Shown here: piece by piece, positions 31,256 to 43,309 of the stretch
How the letters are laid out: each line of letters opens with the position of its first letter
Position numbering within the stretch: the stretch's first letter is position 1
Assembly (NCBI GenBank): GCA_019055375.1
Contig: JAHQIW010001340.1
Span: forward strand, 1,302,001-1,366,000
Reading direction: 5' to 3'
DNA: 64,000 bases
DNA from: Parelaphostrongylus tenuis
Taxonomy: Eukaryota > Nematoda > Chromadorea > Rhabditida > Metastrongylidae
The notes under the pieces: model-generated
Database searches by the model: none
The model's input: only the letters and a program-made list of their open reading frames with translations
What the model was told of the DNA's origin: nothing
Made by a program: the position numbers and the translations under genes

Positions 31256-33594
31256 TCTGGAAAGCTCGATCTGTTTCAATACAAAATGCTGGAACAAATT
31301 GACAGCTTTCTAAACCTGACGTATATATTTCATTAATTATGCCTCCAATTTATAGGTGTTATGAGGTAATGATATCCTGTCAATTGGCTGCCTTAGAATA
31401 CTGTGTTACATCTGCTCAAACGTGTCTTGTTTTGTGCCAGAATGGCTTTCAAGAATACTAAATCTCGTAGCGTTGGCAATCTAGCATAGATGTGGGACGT
31501 TGAAACTCCACTTCATTTTACACATGTTTCCTTTTGAACCATCTTATTTCGTGGAATTTGGAACTCTACACAAGTACTTCGCTATGGGAATACATTTGTT
31601 TTCCGAAATGATTTTTATTTTCAAATTCTAAATCTAAAAACAAAAAAAAAAACCCCATAGCTTCAATCTTTTCGACGCAAGCTTGATGACTGCATACATC
31701 AAAGATCTGTCTTGCAGTCTTATCATGACCTTCTAAAGGAAGTTTCACTTATCCATTCGCTACGCCTCTTTATATAAGAAGCCGCGAGTTAAAGCGATAC
31801 GTGGTAGCAGAGATCAAAATTATAACGTTAGAATAAGTAAGGTCGTATCTTGATGGTAGATAATCTTCATTTCATGGTAAGATATTGATCCGAATATGAA
31901 AGCGTAAATTGTCATTGGCTACTGAAATGACTGTGTGATGGCAAATGCATTAGACACACAGAGCTGACTACTTGTGGAGATTTCGTACATAGCCTTATGT
32001 AGGAAAAAAAGGATGAAATTGCCGTGTATTTTTACGGTTTTAGCATCTGAGTGCAAATTTTTTGCTTTCAACTGATTTTCTATTAGTCGGTGTTCATTTT
32101 GTTACAAGATTGTTTGAGTTAGTAATCACTGAACATTCCATTCTGTATATGATCTGCACACCTCTGAGTTTTTATGTCATTGTCGCAAAAACGTCTATCT
32201 CAGCGGTAGTGCAGAATATTGATGACGGTCTAGTTCAAATCCTGGTTTATTATAGAGTTCACATGAGACTGTTATGAAACCTTGTTGCAGCTTTCAACTT
32301 AAGTTGTTCATTTTGACGCATGGTCGGTGTAATTGCGTACATGATAGCTATTGTCAAATTTGCTCTTCATTACTGACAATCATTGCTAAACATTTCTGAT
32401 TGTTCTGTTCCTCACACAGCGAATGTTGATTTCTTTCAAATTATTGTTATCTATGGTTTTTATGAAGCTCTGAAACGACAGTTGTTTGAAAGGTGTAGAC
32501 GACACTATCGTTTTTCTTTTGGATTTTATGTTGCGAAATAAACGCGTTCACACAAGAGATCGTTGACGCTGACATCCATATTCATGTATAGATCTCTTTT
32601 AGCTTCGTGTAAAATAAAAATGACTTCAATCCGCGAAAATTTGCACTTCTGAGACACTGTTCGACGAAAACGGTTGGTTCTCTGCGGCAGATATCAGCAA
32701 TCTGCTTTGAATACTAAAAATTGTCACTTAATTCCAATAGCACTACCAGATTCCGGGCAGGTGGCTCTACGAAATCTGCGATGTCAACAACGTCGGTGTC
32801 AGTTGGAGCTTTTGATTTCCAACTACTGGGTACTGTAAACTATATTTGTAATCTATTTGAGTCAGAGATTACTAATCTGATTGAAGTAATTGTACAAGTA
32901 AGTGGTAGCGCAGTGGTTAGTGATACAGAGCATCAAGAACGCAGGTGACACCCAAGATTTTGCTAAGTACTGTTGCGTGATTGACAATTATCTTACGTAG
33001 CAAATAGCATACACTAAACTTAATCCTGTCGAGAAAAATTTATAATAATATAAGAAGTATAAATCATTACTTATAAAAATATAAATTATAATAATAAAAT
33101 GAAGCCCTTCAAATCTCTTACTTAAGAAGAACTTCAGCGCAGCACTAGAAATACCTGCATTAGCTGGTACTGATCTTATCATCGCAATGGCACGCGAACG
33201 TGATAAAATCTTTTGAGTAGAATACGACTTTTGTTCGTCTTACTCATTTCCCAAACAGGAAACTCGCGTATGGGGCGAGAGAAGGTTTATTAACAATGAT
33301 GTTGATTATTGCTGAATTAACGTTGTTCTGTTCATACTAAACATAAAAAGGATCAAGTTCGATATGGATCCATGTCACACCTTATTAAAAACGTAGGTAT
33401 GGCATACTAGTCTATGCTAGGACCACCTGGCCAAATTTGCGAAAATGAGATATCTTAAACATACAATACCGTACCATACATACCAAACCGGACGAAGGCA
33501 CCGTGTGACTTACTCGTGATGTTTATGATAACTATAGATTATCCTTCGCTATGTGACGGGAATTATAACACCAACTTATGCTTAGCACATTGCC
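31256..33594. other. Convergent intergenic region, no supported gene
   Basis: This lies between the 3' ends of xpo-3 (plus) and NIPA (minus). It is AT-rich, with a SINE2-like head near 32900-32945 (AGTGGTAGCGCAGTGGTTAG) and nothing else that I can delimit. Confidence 0.5.
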
Positions 33595-33731
33595 CTACAA
33601 CAGATCATATTTGATTGTAAATCCATCAACATCTTCCCTTCGTGAAAGAACATTGCTGAGTGATGACACTTCATTAGAGCGATTTACCATTTCATAGAAT
33701 CCGATTTGATCCAACAACGAACACTCACGTC
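33595..33731 (-). other. Possible terminal exon, unassigned
   Basis: After TTCTCAG an open frame reads ECSLLDQIGFYEMVNRSNEV, SSLSNVLSRREDVDGF and ends IKYDLL-stop at 33595. It starts out of phase with the NIPA exon ending at 34114, and NIPA has a satisfactory stop at 33954. It may be an alternative last exon or chance. Confidence 0.25.
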
Positions 33732-33953
33732 CTGAGAATGAATGACTGTGTACAGTCGCCTCGTGTCAATTTGCTCTGAAGAAGACGAAGACATCGAAGA
33801 GTTGATCGAATGAAAACTATTTATCATGCTCATGTTAGCTCGATGACTTAAGGGGGTATCTAGAAATTGTCTATTCTACATAATCAATCAAAACCTCTTC
33901 GGAAGTCCCTATGAAAAATCGAAGGAAAAAAGCTCACGAGGGCAGAAAAATCT

Positions 33954-36900
33954 TCACTGGGAGTCACACAGAGTTTCTCTTGAAATGACGGACAATGACC
34001 GGGACAACAGACGTTTAGCCCGCTCCACATCTTTTATTGAGATTGGTGATGTCTTCTAGAGAAATAGATTTCTAGTGAACTCTCACATCTTCTAGAGAAA
34101 TAAGCATAGTCACCTGATGCATCGACGGACTCATTCGCATATAAATGACCATCCATAGTGGAGCACCGTCGTCATTTATATCAAGCAGAGGGCACCATCG
34201 CTGATGAGTTTTCACTGGATCAAAATCAGTGTAGCTAGAATAGGATTACGACCATCACACAAATACACATGTGCTGGTGAGAATTAGAGACAATGAAGCA
34301 CTAAACTCACCCGAGCACGAAACTTCTTGCACAGTATTCACATACAGCTACAAATTGCTTCCGACCAGCAATTGTTTCTGTTTCTATTGACCATCCTAAT
34401 GAAGCACCAACGACAGAATGTCCAGATGATAGTTTTACCCTTTCAGTATTCTTTCTAACAAGTTCAGGAACAATCTGGAAAAACAATTTCCTTTAGCTTC
34501 TCTTTTCAACATGCATGCATGTCTGGACGGCCCGTCCTCACTGATAGTGCGGGCCCATCATACAGAAACTACGCTAGTTTAGATTTTTTGTTCCCTGGAG
34601 TCCTGAGGTAAGCTCAGCCGGAGCTTCCTCAAGTCGTAACCACCTAGAGCTGCCTCCGAACCCTGTGGAGCGGAGGGAAACTACCACTATGCGACTAGTA
34701 GCTAGCAAGACAGTCATCCGTGGTACAATTTACTTCTAGCTGGGTTTTTCGAATGGAAACGTCGGACTCATTCTCAGCTTGAGTGGCCCTGCTCGCAGTT
34801 TGAACTCTCCGCAGTACTTCACAATGCGACACCTAAGAATATCTTTCAAACACGATGAGGCTGTAAAGCATTTGGGAGGTACTTCTAAGATTCAATTTGT
34901 TTATTTGTCTTCTTCTTGAATATCGTAGATTACTAGTTGAGCGAGTCTCCTTGCAATCTGAAGGATAGCCTGGCTCTGGTATTCTATGATGTAATGTTGT
35001 TGGCTGCCAAAGAGAGCTGGAGAGGCGGGAGGAGGGAAGGGGGGGGGGGGGGGCTCCACGTTCGCCACGACGAACATCACAACCACTCGGCCACGGCACT
35101 CCCATCCGTAAATTTTTTTTTGCCTACGGCTGAGATTTTCTGCCGCAGGTCATAGTTAAGTGTAGGCAAACCCAACGAGGAGCATTCGTAGATTTCTCGA
35201 CAGATATGAGGTATAGAGACGATGGAACAGGAAAATTTAGGTTATGATTGCCTTTGTGGACCGCAGACTGGGAGACAGATATTAAGACTTTAGGTAGATT
35301 TTTTTTCTCTACAGAACCATTCAGGGATGAAGTGATATGAAGTTTATGTCATATCGTGTGAATTTACAGATGCTTTCGGTACCTAAAGATTTGGAAGGCA
35401 GAAAAGCGTCTCCAGAAATGAATAGAGCATCGAAGAGCTGTAATTTATGAACTAAACATTGTGATAACAGGCTTGTACGGCACCAGGAGCAATTCATGAG
35501 AAAGAAAAAACTAAGTCGCACCAATACGGTTAGTTTTCTAGCCTACACTTCGAAACATTACCTAAAATTTATAGTGCATAAAATCTGCGGTGACTATCAT
35601 GAAGAAGCGCACTTGTTAGAGATGTTTCGCGTTGCACACAAGGTCAATGGCTCGATCTCGTGCTCATGGCCCACCAAGCTATCCTTCCCTCCTGGGTCGT
35701 TAAACCTGTACCAGACTGGCTCAAAACTTGCCTCTGAGAAGAGGATTTCTGACTCGATATGGCAGCAGGCCACCACAAGGCATTGGAAAAGCCAGATATG
35801 GAAAATCAACTCAAATGAAATTAAAAAAGAAGGCAAATGCATGGCGTATCTTTCAGAAATTAATCGACCCCGAGAACCTTTCATCCGTTTAGCATGAAGA
35901 TCTTAAACGACTAATCAACACCTATCTGATGTTTACTCACCTCTTATCCAGAACATGAAATTTGATCGTTATAGTACAACAGCACTAAAAGATTTGCTCT
36001 TACATAATAACGGGAATTTCCTTCAAATGGTGTCCTATCAAGCTTGAATATGTTTGGAAATGGAACTCAAAAAGCAGTATTATAGATCTAGATAATTTGA
36101 AATTTGGGAAGAGGAAGCAGTTGCAGCTAAAACTGATGACTTGTTGGGGAACACAACCTTGTACTGCTGAACGAAATCACGCTTGTTAACCCTTACGGGA
36201 CCGTGGAGCCAACCCTCCGCTTGTCTAACCCTCGTCGTGTTGCGTCCAGCAATGGCGTCTTACCCCAGCGCGCCAATGTTCGACGCAGTGCGCTCCATTA
36301 CTACACGCCATTGTCGGACGCAACACTCCAAGGGGTTAGACACACAGACGGTTGGGTCTATGGTCCCTCAAGAGTTAAATTTGCCTTGGCGATCGAAATG
36401 TGGGCTATGGAGAAATAAGTGGAAGAAATACAAGTCATGGTCTATTTTGAATTTGTTTGGAAGACCAGACGTAAAACTAGAGCAAAAAACACATGACAAG
36501 CAATCCTACCATTTTCATTTCTAACCCTTCCACGTCATAAGTTGAGATTCTTGGTCGAACGACATCATTGAGAAAATCTTCGTCGATATCGTGTTTGAAC
36601 TCGAGGGGTTTTGATCTGTACAAGCACGTGAGCAAATGTGAACTAAGAATTTGCTCACGAATTCGTCTGAAAAGAGATAACTGTAAAAATGGCTTCCAAT
36701 CTGTACTGACATTAGAACAATCTAATAACCATAAAAAATCTCATACGTCCACAACCTAAATTTACAGTGTTTATATGCTACCTATTTGAGACTCAAATTT
36801 TTGAGGACTGAAGAAAAAGCTCTCTATGGTCAAGAATATGATACTAGACTAGTCTGGGATCTACCAGCTCTTTCCTATCCACAAAAGGTGGCTAACGGCC

Positions 36901-39900
36901 GGATATTTGAAAGGACTTAGCACGGACTTTAGGGTATTGAGTTTCGACCCGTATTCATAAGCAGTGAATCTATAGATAGATCCTAAGGTTTCCGTAGACG
37001 ATGGAAGCGCGAAAAGAATGAAGAGCTCAAAAAGCTCGGCGTTGATCTAACCATGAGAAAAGTGCTATGTATTCGACTCAATCAAACAACGTTTGAGGTG
37101 ATTCGAATGGATATTTGGCCTTAACTATGGCTCGTGGTGACTTCTCAATCTATCAAGTCAATGTTGCTATCCTCTCAAACGAGTCTGATACCAATTCACC
37201 AACTCCGAACGGATGTAAAGCTTGGTAGGCGTTGAGCGCGGAGTAGAACCATTGATTGATCGTTCACATCTGCCGCAACACGCAGAATACCTCTGACCAC
37301 TACGCCAAGCGCTCGCAGGAGGTGGGAACGTAGAGATTTTGATTAAGTCACATTAATGAAAACAAGAGTGAATTATAATGAATTTCGTTACGCTCACCTG
37401 ATACATCTATTGTACACGTCTATTGCAACGTCGGTAATCTTCGGAACAGATGTGCATAAGAATTGTCTACATGCAATACACCGCACTTGATCCTTCGCTT
37501 TACACTCCCAACCATAAACAGCTAACTCTCGCGGACTTATCTCGTTGCCAGCCCATAATTCAAACTGAAAAAAAGGCTACTAGACAGTTCAGAAGGTTAA
37601 TGAGCATCAAAAAATGTACAGACACTATATACATACATGAACACTACCAATTTCACTACATTGTGGCTTCCGACATGTAATTCTGCTTGAGCATTGAACT
37701 CTAACTCTCCCTAGATGTCAGATTCAGATGGCAGGAACATAGAAGGTGAGGGAAAGAAGTTGCTCATTCATTACTTGTTCCTCATCTTCCATTATCAGTT
37801 TCAGAGTAGTTATTAGGCATTATATTAGGTTGGAAAGAAAGTTTCCATCGTTTGGATGGGAATGTTGTTTTTTCACATGAATCGGGTGATCTTCATATAA
37901 TTTCAAAGATCTACTTCAAGCGCATCTACTGATATACAATTTGTCTATATCTGTTGCAGAATTGAATTGTCCAGGTAACAAAAACGTTCGTTGATGCTTT
38001 ACGAGAACAAAATTGTTCAAATGCTGATGATGCTGCTCGCCGAATCAGCAAAGTTTGGGGCGACCGTACGGCTGGAAAATCAACAGTCCGTGAGCGATTT
38101 CGTGAGTTCAAGGCCGGAAGTGAAGAGCTGACCGCCAGACCCAGATCCGGACGACCAATTGAACTCGATGATGAGGACCTGATTAGTGATTTGGAAAATG
38201 AGCCCTCATTGAGTTCTCGTGAGTTGGCAGCAGAACTAGGCGTTTTCCATACAACCTGGCGGACAGATGGCAAAAAGTGGTGGATAATGATGACTTGCAT
38301 TTTAAAGAATAGTTGTTATTGTTCGTTTTCTGATTCTATGCATTAATTTCGATTCCATCAAAGATAGAAACTTACTTTCCAATCAGTAGATTTTAAAGAT
38401 CCATGATCGCTTTGCAAGTACGGATTGATTTACGAAATATATGAAATACTTCTGTCCACCATAGTGAAAGCATCAATGACATATGTATTGTGTTAGCAAG
38501 AAAATTTCCGGGCTTTACCGTTTTTGTTGATTATTTTCCAAACACTTAAGTTTTGTTTATACTACCGTTCGGAGTAGCTTCTGTGATTACTTTGATATGT
38601 AACATTTATACATTTGTTTCAAGATGGAACTGTCCCGAGAGCAAAAACGACTGTTGATGCAACATGAGTATCGTTTGGGTTCAAGTGTACTTTGACACGC
38701 AACGATTTTCGTATAGCATCAACAATCGTTTTTGCTCTCGGAAGAATTCCATCTTGAAACAGATGTAAAAGTGTTGCATATAAAAACAATCGCAAGAAGT
38801 TGCTCTAAACGATAGTAAAAAAAAAAACTCAAATGCCTGAAAAATAATTGAGAAAAACGAAGAAGTCTGAAGAATTTCTTGCCCACCAAATAGGTCTATG
38901 AGTGGAGAATAAACAAACTCGGTTAAAAATAAAATCTGAATTGATAGAATTTCGGGATAGAACGAGGGCTATCTCCGAAAAAAAAATCACTACTGACTCA
39001 AAGGAACGATGTTTTTTTACATACACTACACAGAAGTGACCTTAACATTCCCAAACGTCATGAGTGATCTTGAGTGGTCATGAGTTCATATGATCTTTCA
39101 AAAACAAAAAAAAAAATAGAGGAAGTGTGGCGCAATAACTAGAGGTGCACTCGGACACACATGGTCGATGGTTCATTCTCGCCCCATCGCTCACCAAGTC
39201 TTCCGTCTCTCCGAGGTAGGCGTTTCTTTGCAGCCTCGAGGATAGCCTGGCTGTGGTGTTCCACAGCGCACTCGGTTGACTGCCGGAGAGCGCTGGAGAA
39301 GAGGGAGCCTTGGCCCGCGAGCGCCGCGACGAACATCACAACCACTCGGCCACGGCGCCCCCCCCCCCCCCTCCCTCCCAAAAAAAAAAAAAGATGTAGG
39401 AGTATATACGACACTGCTGAATGATCAGCAAACTTTGAACCTCACACGGCAATTGAACCCGTATTTCACGCTTTACAGAGTGCTTATACCCAAACTACAC
39501 TAGCTAGGGTTCTGTTCTGCTATCCTCTTCTACATTACAAGTTGTATCACTGTTGGAAAACAGTTAAATAATAAAAATTCTTATTGATCGTATTGTACGA
39601 GTTTTAGATCAAGAACGGAATCAATTCAAAATAAGTCTACTATTTCGCAAAGCAAGGCTAAATACAAATAAGGACAAGTTGTAGATGAACAAAACCACAG
39701 GATTCGTGTGGCACTTGCACATTCAAATTCAAAGGAAAACAGAAACAAGGTTACCTTGTAGGACTTCACAAGAGCCTTGTAGGTGGAGAAAGATTCCGTG
39801 CATATCCTGGATCTGAAGAATTCAAATGATAGTACTCAATAAAAGCACGGGTATTACAAGTATGGCAGAAAGTAAAGACTTTTTAGCTACACAAAGTGTC

Positions 39901-42555
39901 TCCACACAAAGGCCTATTTTCTGGAATTTTACATAGAAAAGTCCATTTTAGCTCCACCTTTTCATTTCATCGACTGTTCAAACCTCGCTTCAAACATTCA
40001 ATACGATCCGTGAGAATGTTCAAAGCCTTTTCGAGGTTCTAACGACACTGGCACACGCACGTTTCGGCGGTATCACCCGCTTCATCAGTGGCACACGCCT
40101 CACATTGAACCCAATATCACTTTTTTTGAATTTGTTCATGAATATGTAAATATGGATATGAACATGGATCTACGGAAAAACACGCAGAATGTACCAATCC
40201 GACTAACTTTGTGGAATCAGTGAGCGCGTGAGACGTAGTGGTTAAAGGTGTTCTGCGAAACATATGACCAATCAGTCGATGCTTGATGGTTTGACCGCGC
40301 TTAGGGCACACCAAACCTTTTATCCGTCCGGTTCCGTCGAAAAGGTATCTGAGCAGTCTGAGAGAATAGCAGCACTGAGATGATAAATCGGTAGCCTACT
40401 GCTGGTGATTGTGAAGCTCAGATATGGACTGAGTAGCCTCTACGATGCTACAAATGGAGTCGAATCATGGCAGGTCCCTCACGGTGTCATCAACACCGAG
40501 AGCTTTACCCTCAATTTTCTTTTATGAAACCAATCCATACCATACCAAAAAGCTACGCGAACCAAACTACTCCTCCTATACTAAATGTAATTAGAAATGT
40601 ACTCATACTAAGATCGCATGTGGGGCAATGGTTAGAGGTGGTGCTGTGCGTCGCACACAAGGTCGATGGTTCGATCTCGCGCTCATGATTCACCAAGCCT
40701 TCCATCCCTTTCGGGATCGGTTAATTGGTACTAGCCTTGTCTGAGAGGATAAGCAGCACTGACATTTGCATATTAGGCAGCGACAAATTTTTTAGCCAAT
40801 CTCATTCGCTGGACAGGAATTTTTCATAGGAGTGTTGGTAATCAGTCGAAAGCTTAAATCTCTGGCTACAACTCTACGCTGTCGGTTTTTCAAAGCATTC
40901 TTTTATAACGCTGTAGCATCCACAATAAAATTTTATTCCTTACTCGCCTTTGGCCTTCAATTTTACCACAAATACAAACCGCTGGAGGCACGAAAAGCAT
41001 TTCAGCGTGTAGAAAAATTTCCATAGCATCAGAATCATGCGTTTTTCTCCAAAGTTTCTATCAATGCGGTGAAAAAGTCCTCAGTAAGATAGTAATAGTT
41101 ACCGCCGCTTTATCGCATAGTGTGATAGATCACTACCAAGCTAAGCGATAGATCAGGCCATTACCGTACTAACAAGTCGTCGTTGGGGTTTCCCCTCATC
41201 ATATTCATAAGATATCTTACTGAAAAATCGTTGCTGTGGCTTCACTTCACATTTTACGCAGCTACAAAACTTTTTCAGCGACTTCGCTTATCGGCAAACT
41301 CACGGAGCGGAAGACGGGACCGAGGGGAAGGACCGATCGCGTTTGAAATACTGCTATTCAATTGGGGACTCTTTAACCACTTCGACAGAAACTCCAGATA
41401 AAAGCGTAGATTCGGATGCTACGGAAAATTGTCTACACGCTGATATGCTTTTCGTGCTTTCAACGATTTACACGCGTGATAAAAATGGAGGCGAAAGGTG
41501 AGTGTGAACCAAAATCTTATTCGGGATGCTACAGCGTTATCATGTGGTATTTTAGAAAACCGGTAACTTAAAGTTATAGCCAAAGATTTAAGCTTTCTAA
41601 TGACTATACAATCCCATGACAAACCTCTGCCCAGCGAATGATATATGTTCGAAAATCTGTCACAGCCTAACATATAATACTGCAGCACTGACTCGGTACA
41701 GCTGTAGGTAACCGTTAGTGACCGTAGACTCCACAATGTGTTCAGTCACCTCTATGATGCTACGAATGGGGCCGAATGCATGACACAACCTTTCGGGATT
41801 GATCAACGCCGAGAGCTTTGTCCTTTATATTGAATGTAAGCCACTTTTTTAGAGAAATAACTAAAATAGGTACTTTGGAATACCACAAATGGGACCATCA
41901 GTTCTTTACTATGGGCCATCTTGGATCGAAATCTTCATTTTCACCAAGACACAGTACTCCTTCATGGGCTTAGGCTTCATATCTACATTCGAACAAGTCT
42001 CAAAGACGAGTAATGAGCGCTATGCAAAACATTCGACTCTAGTCGGGAATTGAACCCGCGTTTTCCCCATGACGAGGTGCGCTACCATTACACTACTGAG
42101 GCTACCGCTTTGGTATCTATCGCTCTACCTAGACTTATAACATCACTATCATTGGTGAGAAGAAGTAAAAGTAAGGAGTACATGTCACAAACAAGTGTTT
42201 CGTTAGAATCTCAGAAAAAGAACCCTTGGCATAGGTGAGACGTGGGTTCGACTCCTGCCCGAGGCGGGAGTTTTGCATATCACTCAGGACCGTTCAATTT
42301 ATAAAAAGTACTCGGATCTAGAATAAGAAAAAAAGAGATCAGTGGCCTCCTGATGACGTCACAGTAGAGACTATTCAAAAAGTGACGTCATTTAGTAAGA
42401 ACTAACCTCTTTGCCGACGACTCTGGAGAGATCGTCTGGGTTAGCGACGACAACTTCTCCTGGGCTTTTCTCTTCAATTCATGAAGTGAACCCAAAGATA
42501 CTTCAGAGGCGGTGGCGGAGGCGATATGGCTATCATCAGCCTCTTCGACATCCAT
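33954..42555 (-). CDS. ZC3HC1: ZC3HC1/NIPA homologue, C3HC zinc-finger protein, 7 exons
   Basis: Minus-strand exons: 42555-42407, 39812-39755, 37564-37398, 36666-36510, 34474-34311, 34234-34114, 34055-33954. Phases close to 305 aa. Family members (human ZC3HC1/NIPA, fungal Rsm1) sit at the nuclear pore basket or in F-box complexes. Domain 1 shows ELWAGNEISPRELAVYGWEC, QVRCIACRQFLC and ILSSHLLTCLY, i.e. the WAG...YGW...C..C and H...C pattern of the C3HC finger. Domain 2 shows GASLGWSIET, FVAVCEYCARSFVLG and FDPVKTHQRWCPLLD, matching the second zinc-binding repeat with its H..WCP motif. No single exon exceeds about 55 codons. Start: MDVEEADDSHIASATASE. Introns carry mariner, MITE, SINE and fold-back insertions. 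It is shorter than the human protein (about 500 aa) because the linker between the domains is short. Confidence 0.87.
34905..35105 (-). repeat. SINE3 copy
   Basis: The reverse complement starts GAGTGCCGTGGCCGAGTGGT, a Ser/Leu tRNA-like head. It contains a poly(C) run and ends GCAAGGAGACTCGCTCAAC. It lies in NIPA intron 4. Confidence 0.7.
35598..35897 (+). repeat. SINE1, diverged copy
   Basis: TGAAGAAGCGCACTTGTTAG, GGCTCGATCTCGTGCTCATG, CACCAAGCTATCC and the tail GCATGGCGTATCTTTCAGAA. It lies in NIPA intron 4. Confidence 0.65.
36186..36378. mobile_element. MITE with long palindromic arms
   Basis: TTAACCCTTACGGGACCGTG at the left and TATGGTCCCTCAAGAGTTAA at the right are terminal inverted repeats. 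The interior GTCTAACC...GCGTCC and GGACGC...GGTTAGAC also mirror, so the whole 190 bp folds. Confidence 0.7.
37826..38390 (+). mobile_element. Mariner element, internally deleted
   Basis: GGTTGGAAAGAAAGTTTCCA at the left and AGAAACTTACTTTCCAATC at the right are terminal inverted repeats next to TA. Inside, the frame reads FVDALREQNCSNADDAARRI, SKVWGDRTAGKSTVRERF and PRSGRPIELDDEDL, the paired helix-turn-helix DNA-binding domain of a mariner transposase. A second motif NEPSLSSRELAAELGV follows, then the frame jumps to ...KKWW. The DDD/E catalytic domain is absent. It lies in NIPA intron 2. Confidence 0.87.
38510..38825. mobile_element. Mariner-derived fold-back MITE, second copy
   Basis: It has the same structure as 22700-23045: ATGGAACTGTCCCGAGAGCA (MELSREQKRLLMQHEYRLGS) on the left half and its inverted copy GCTCTCGGAAGAATTCCATC on the right. 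It ends in a poly(A)-like run. Confidence 0.7.
39120..39520. repeat. SINE1 head, SINE3 and SINE2 in a row
   Basis: 39120-39220 is the head of SINE1 (plus: GTCGATGGTTCATTCTCGCC, CACCAAGTC). 39225-39380 is a minus SINE3 (CACAACCACTCGGCCACGGC). 39420-39520 is a minus SINE2 (CACACGGCAATTGAACCCGT). Confidence 0.6.
40030..40095 (-). other. Penelope-like terminal motif resembling a hammerhead
   Basis: The minus strand reads CACUGAUGAAGCGG...CCGCCGAAACGUGCG: CUGAUGA, a 4-bp helix II with one A/C mismatch, and GAAA. No helix I forms and the cleavage-site base would be G. I read it as a decayed relative of the motifs at 59302 and 60900. Confidence 0.35.
40210..40520 (+). repeat. SINE1 copy
   Basis: GAGCGCGTGAGACGTAGTGG, GATGGTTTGACCGCGCTTAG, GAATAGCAGCACTGAG and the tail CAACACCGAGAGCTTTACCC. 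It is followed within 100 bp by another copy. Confidence 0.65.
40613..41835 (+). repeat. SINE1 split by a 0.92-kb insertion
   Basis: The 5' part is 40613-40762 (GATGGTTCGATCTCGCGCTC, ends AAGCAGCACTGAC). The 3' part is 41684-41835 (GCAGCACTGACTCGGTACAG, ends CGCCGAGAGCTTTGTCC). Joined across the inserted element they make one normal-length SINE1. Confidence 0.8.
40762..41683. mobile_element. Fold-back (MULE-like) element inside SINE1
   Basis: GCAGCACTGAC occurs at both junctions, a 9-11 bp target-site duplication. The ends are ATTTGCATATTAGGCAGCGA and, inverted, AGTATTATATGTTAGGCTGT. Inverted arms continue for about 250 bp (GCGTGTAGAAAAATTTCC against GGAAAATTGTCTACACGC near the centre side). 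There is no transposase. Long inverted ends with a 9-bp-class duplication suggest Mutator-like mobilisation; this is inference. Confidence 0.75.
42000..42295. repeat. SINE2 inverted pair
   Basis: A minus copy (42005-42110, GGGAATTGAACCCGCGTTTT) and the 3' half of a plus copy (42235-42295, CGTGGGTTCGACTCCTGCCC). They lie in NIPA intron 1. Confidence 0.6.
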
Positions 42556-42577
42556 TCAAACTCTAAATGTAGGAGCA

Positions 42578-42735
42578 TTTAACCCTAAGCGGACGGTGTG
42601 CATCGTTTTCAATGCATGCTGGAGAAGCAGTTAACCCTCTGCGGACGGTGCGCATCGCCTTGATGTATGCTGAAGAAGTAATTAACCCTTTGGGGACGGC
42701 GCGCATCGTTTTCGATGCATAGCTTTTTGGTGGGT
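42578..42735. repeat. Three tandem 52-bp repeats beside the NIPA start
   Basis: TTAACCCTNNGCGGACGGTG, then GCGCATCGTTTTCGATGCAT-type and GCTGRAGAAG, repeats at 42579, 42631 and 42683. It begins about 25 bp upstream of the NIPA ATG at 42555. The TTAACCCT head resembles MITE ends. Confidence 0.8.
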
Positions 42736-43309
42736 GTATTTCTCTGGACAGAGCTTTTTTACTGGAATTTTTGTTATCATTCTAAAGCATAGATCTCGCT
42801 AATTTCAATGGTCTGATTGGCTTCTGGGAAGGCTTCCTTAGAACGCTATAAGAGCGAAAAGAAAACCACATATCCCACTTGCAATTTTCTTCGCAAATAG
42901 GAAGTTCTTTCCAACGACAACTAAGAATAAACCCCTATTGATTGACGGAAACCGCGCACCGCTTGCGGAAATCGATTAGCAGCCGTCCGCAAAGAGATCA
43001 TGAATGAATACGATTCGCGAAAAAGAGATACTCAAGTGCAAAAAAAAACCACCTGCAAACGGGAATCTTTCAAATCGACGAGCAAGACCCGCCACCCCTG
43101 CTTTCCTTGGCATCGATTGGGTCCTGACACGAAAATGTTCGACACAGTCACATTCGCAATGCCCGCCTGAAGACCACCACATCCTGTCAGTCGATAACGT
43201 CAATCGATAACTCCTGGTCGCCCACATGAATTCATTCAGTCATTGTTGTGGCCGGCGATGGCATCCTGTTTTCATTTGCTTCTAGCTCTTCGTTTTTGCT
43301 GTTGGCTGG

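Noticed and set aside
33770..33812. GAAGAAGACGAAGACATCGAAG as a hammerhead-like or coding repeat
   Set aside because: There is no helix I or core, and no open frame extends beyond it.
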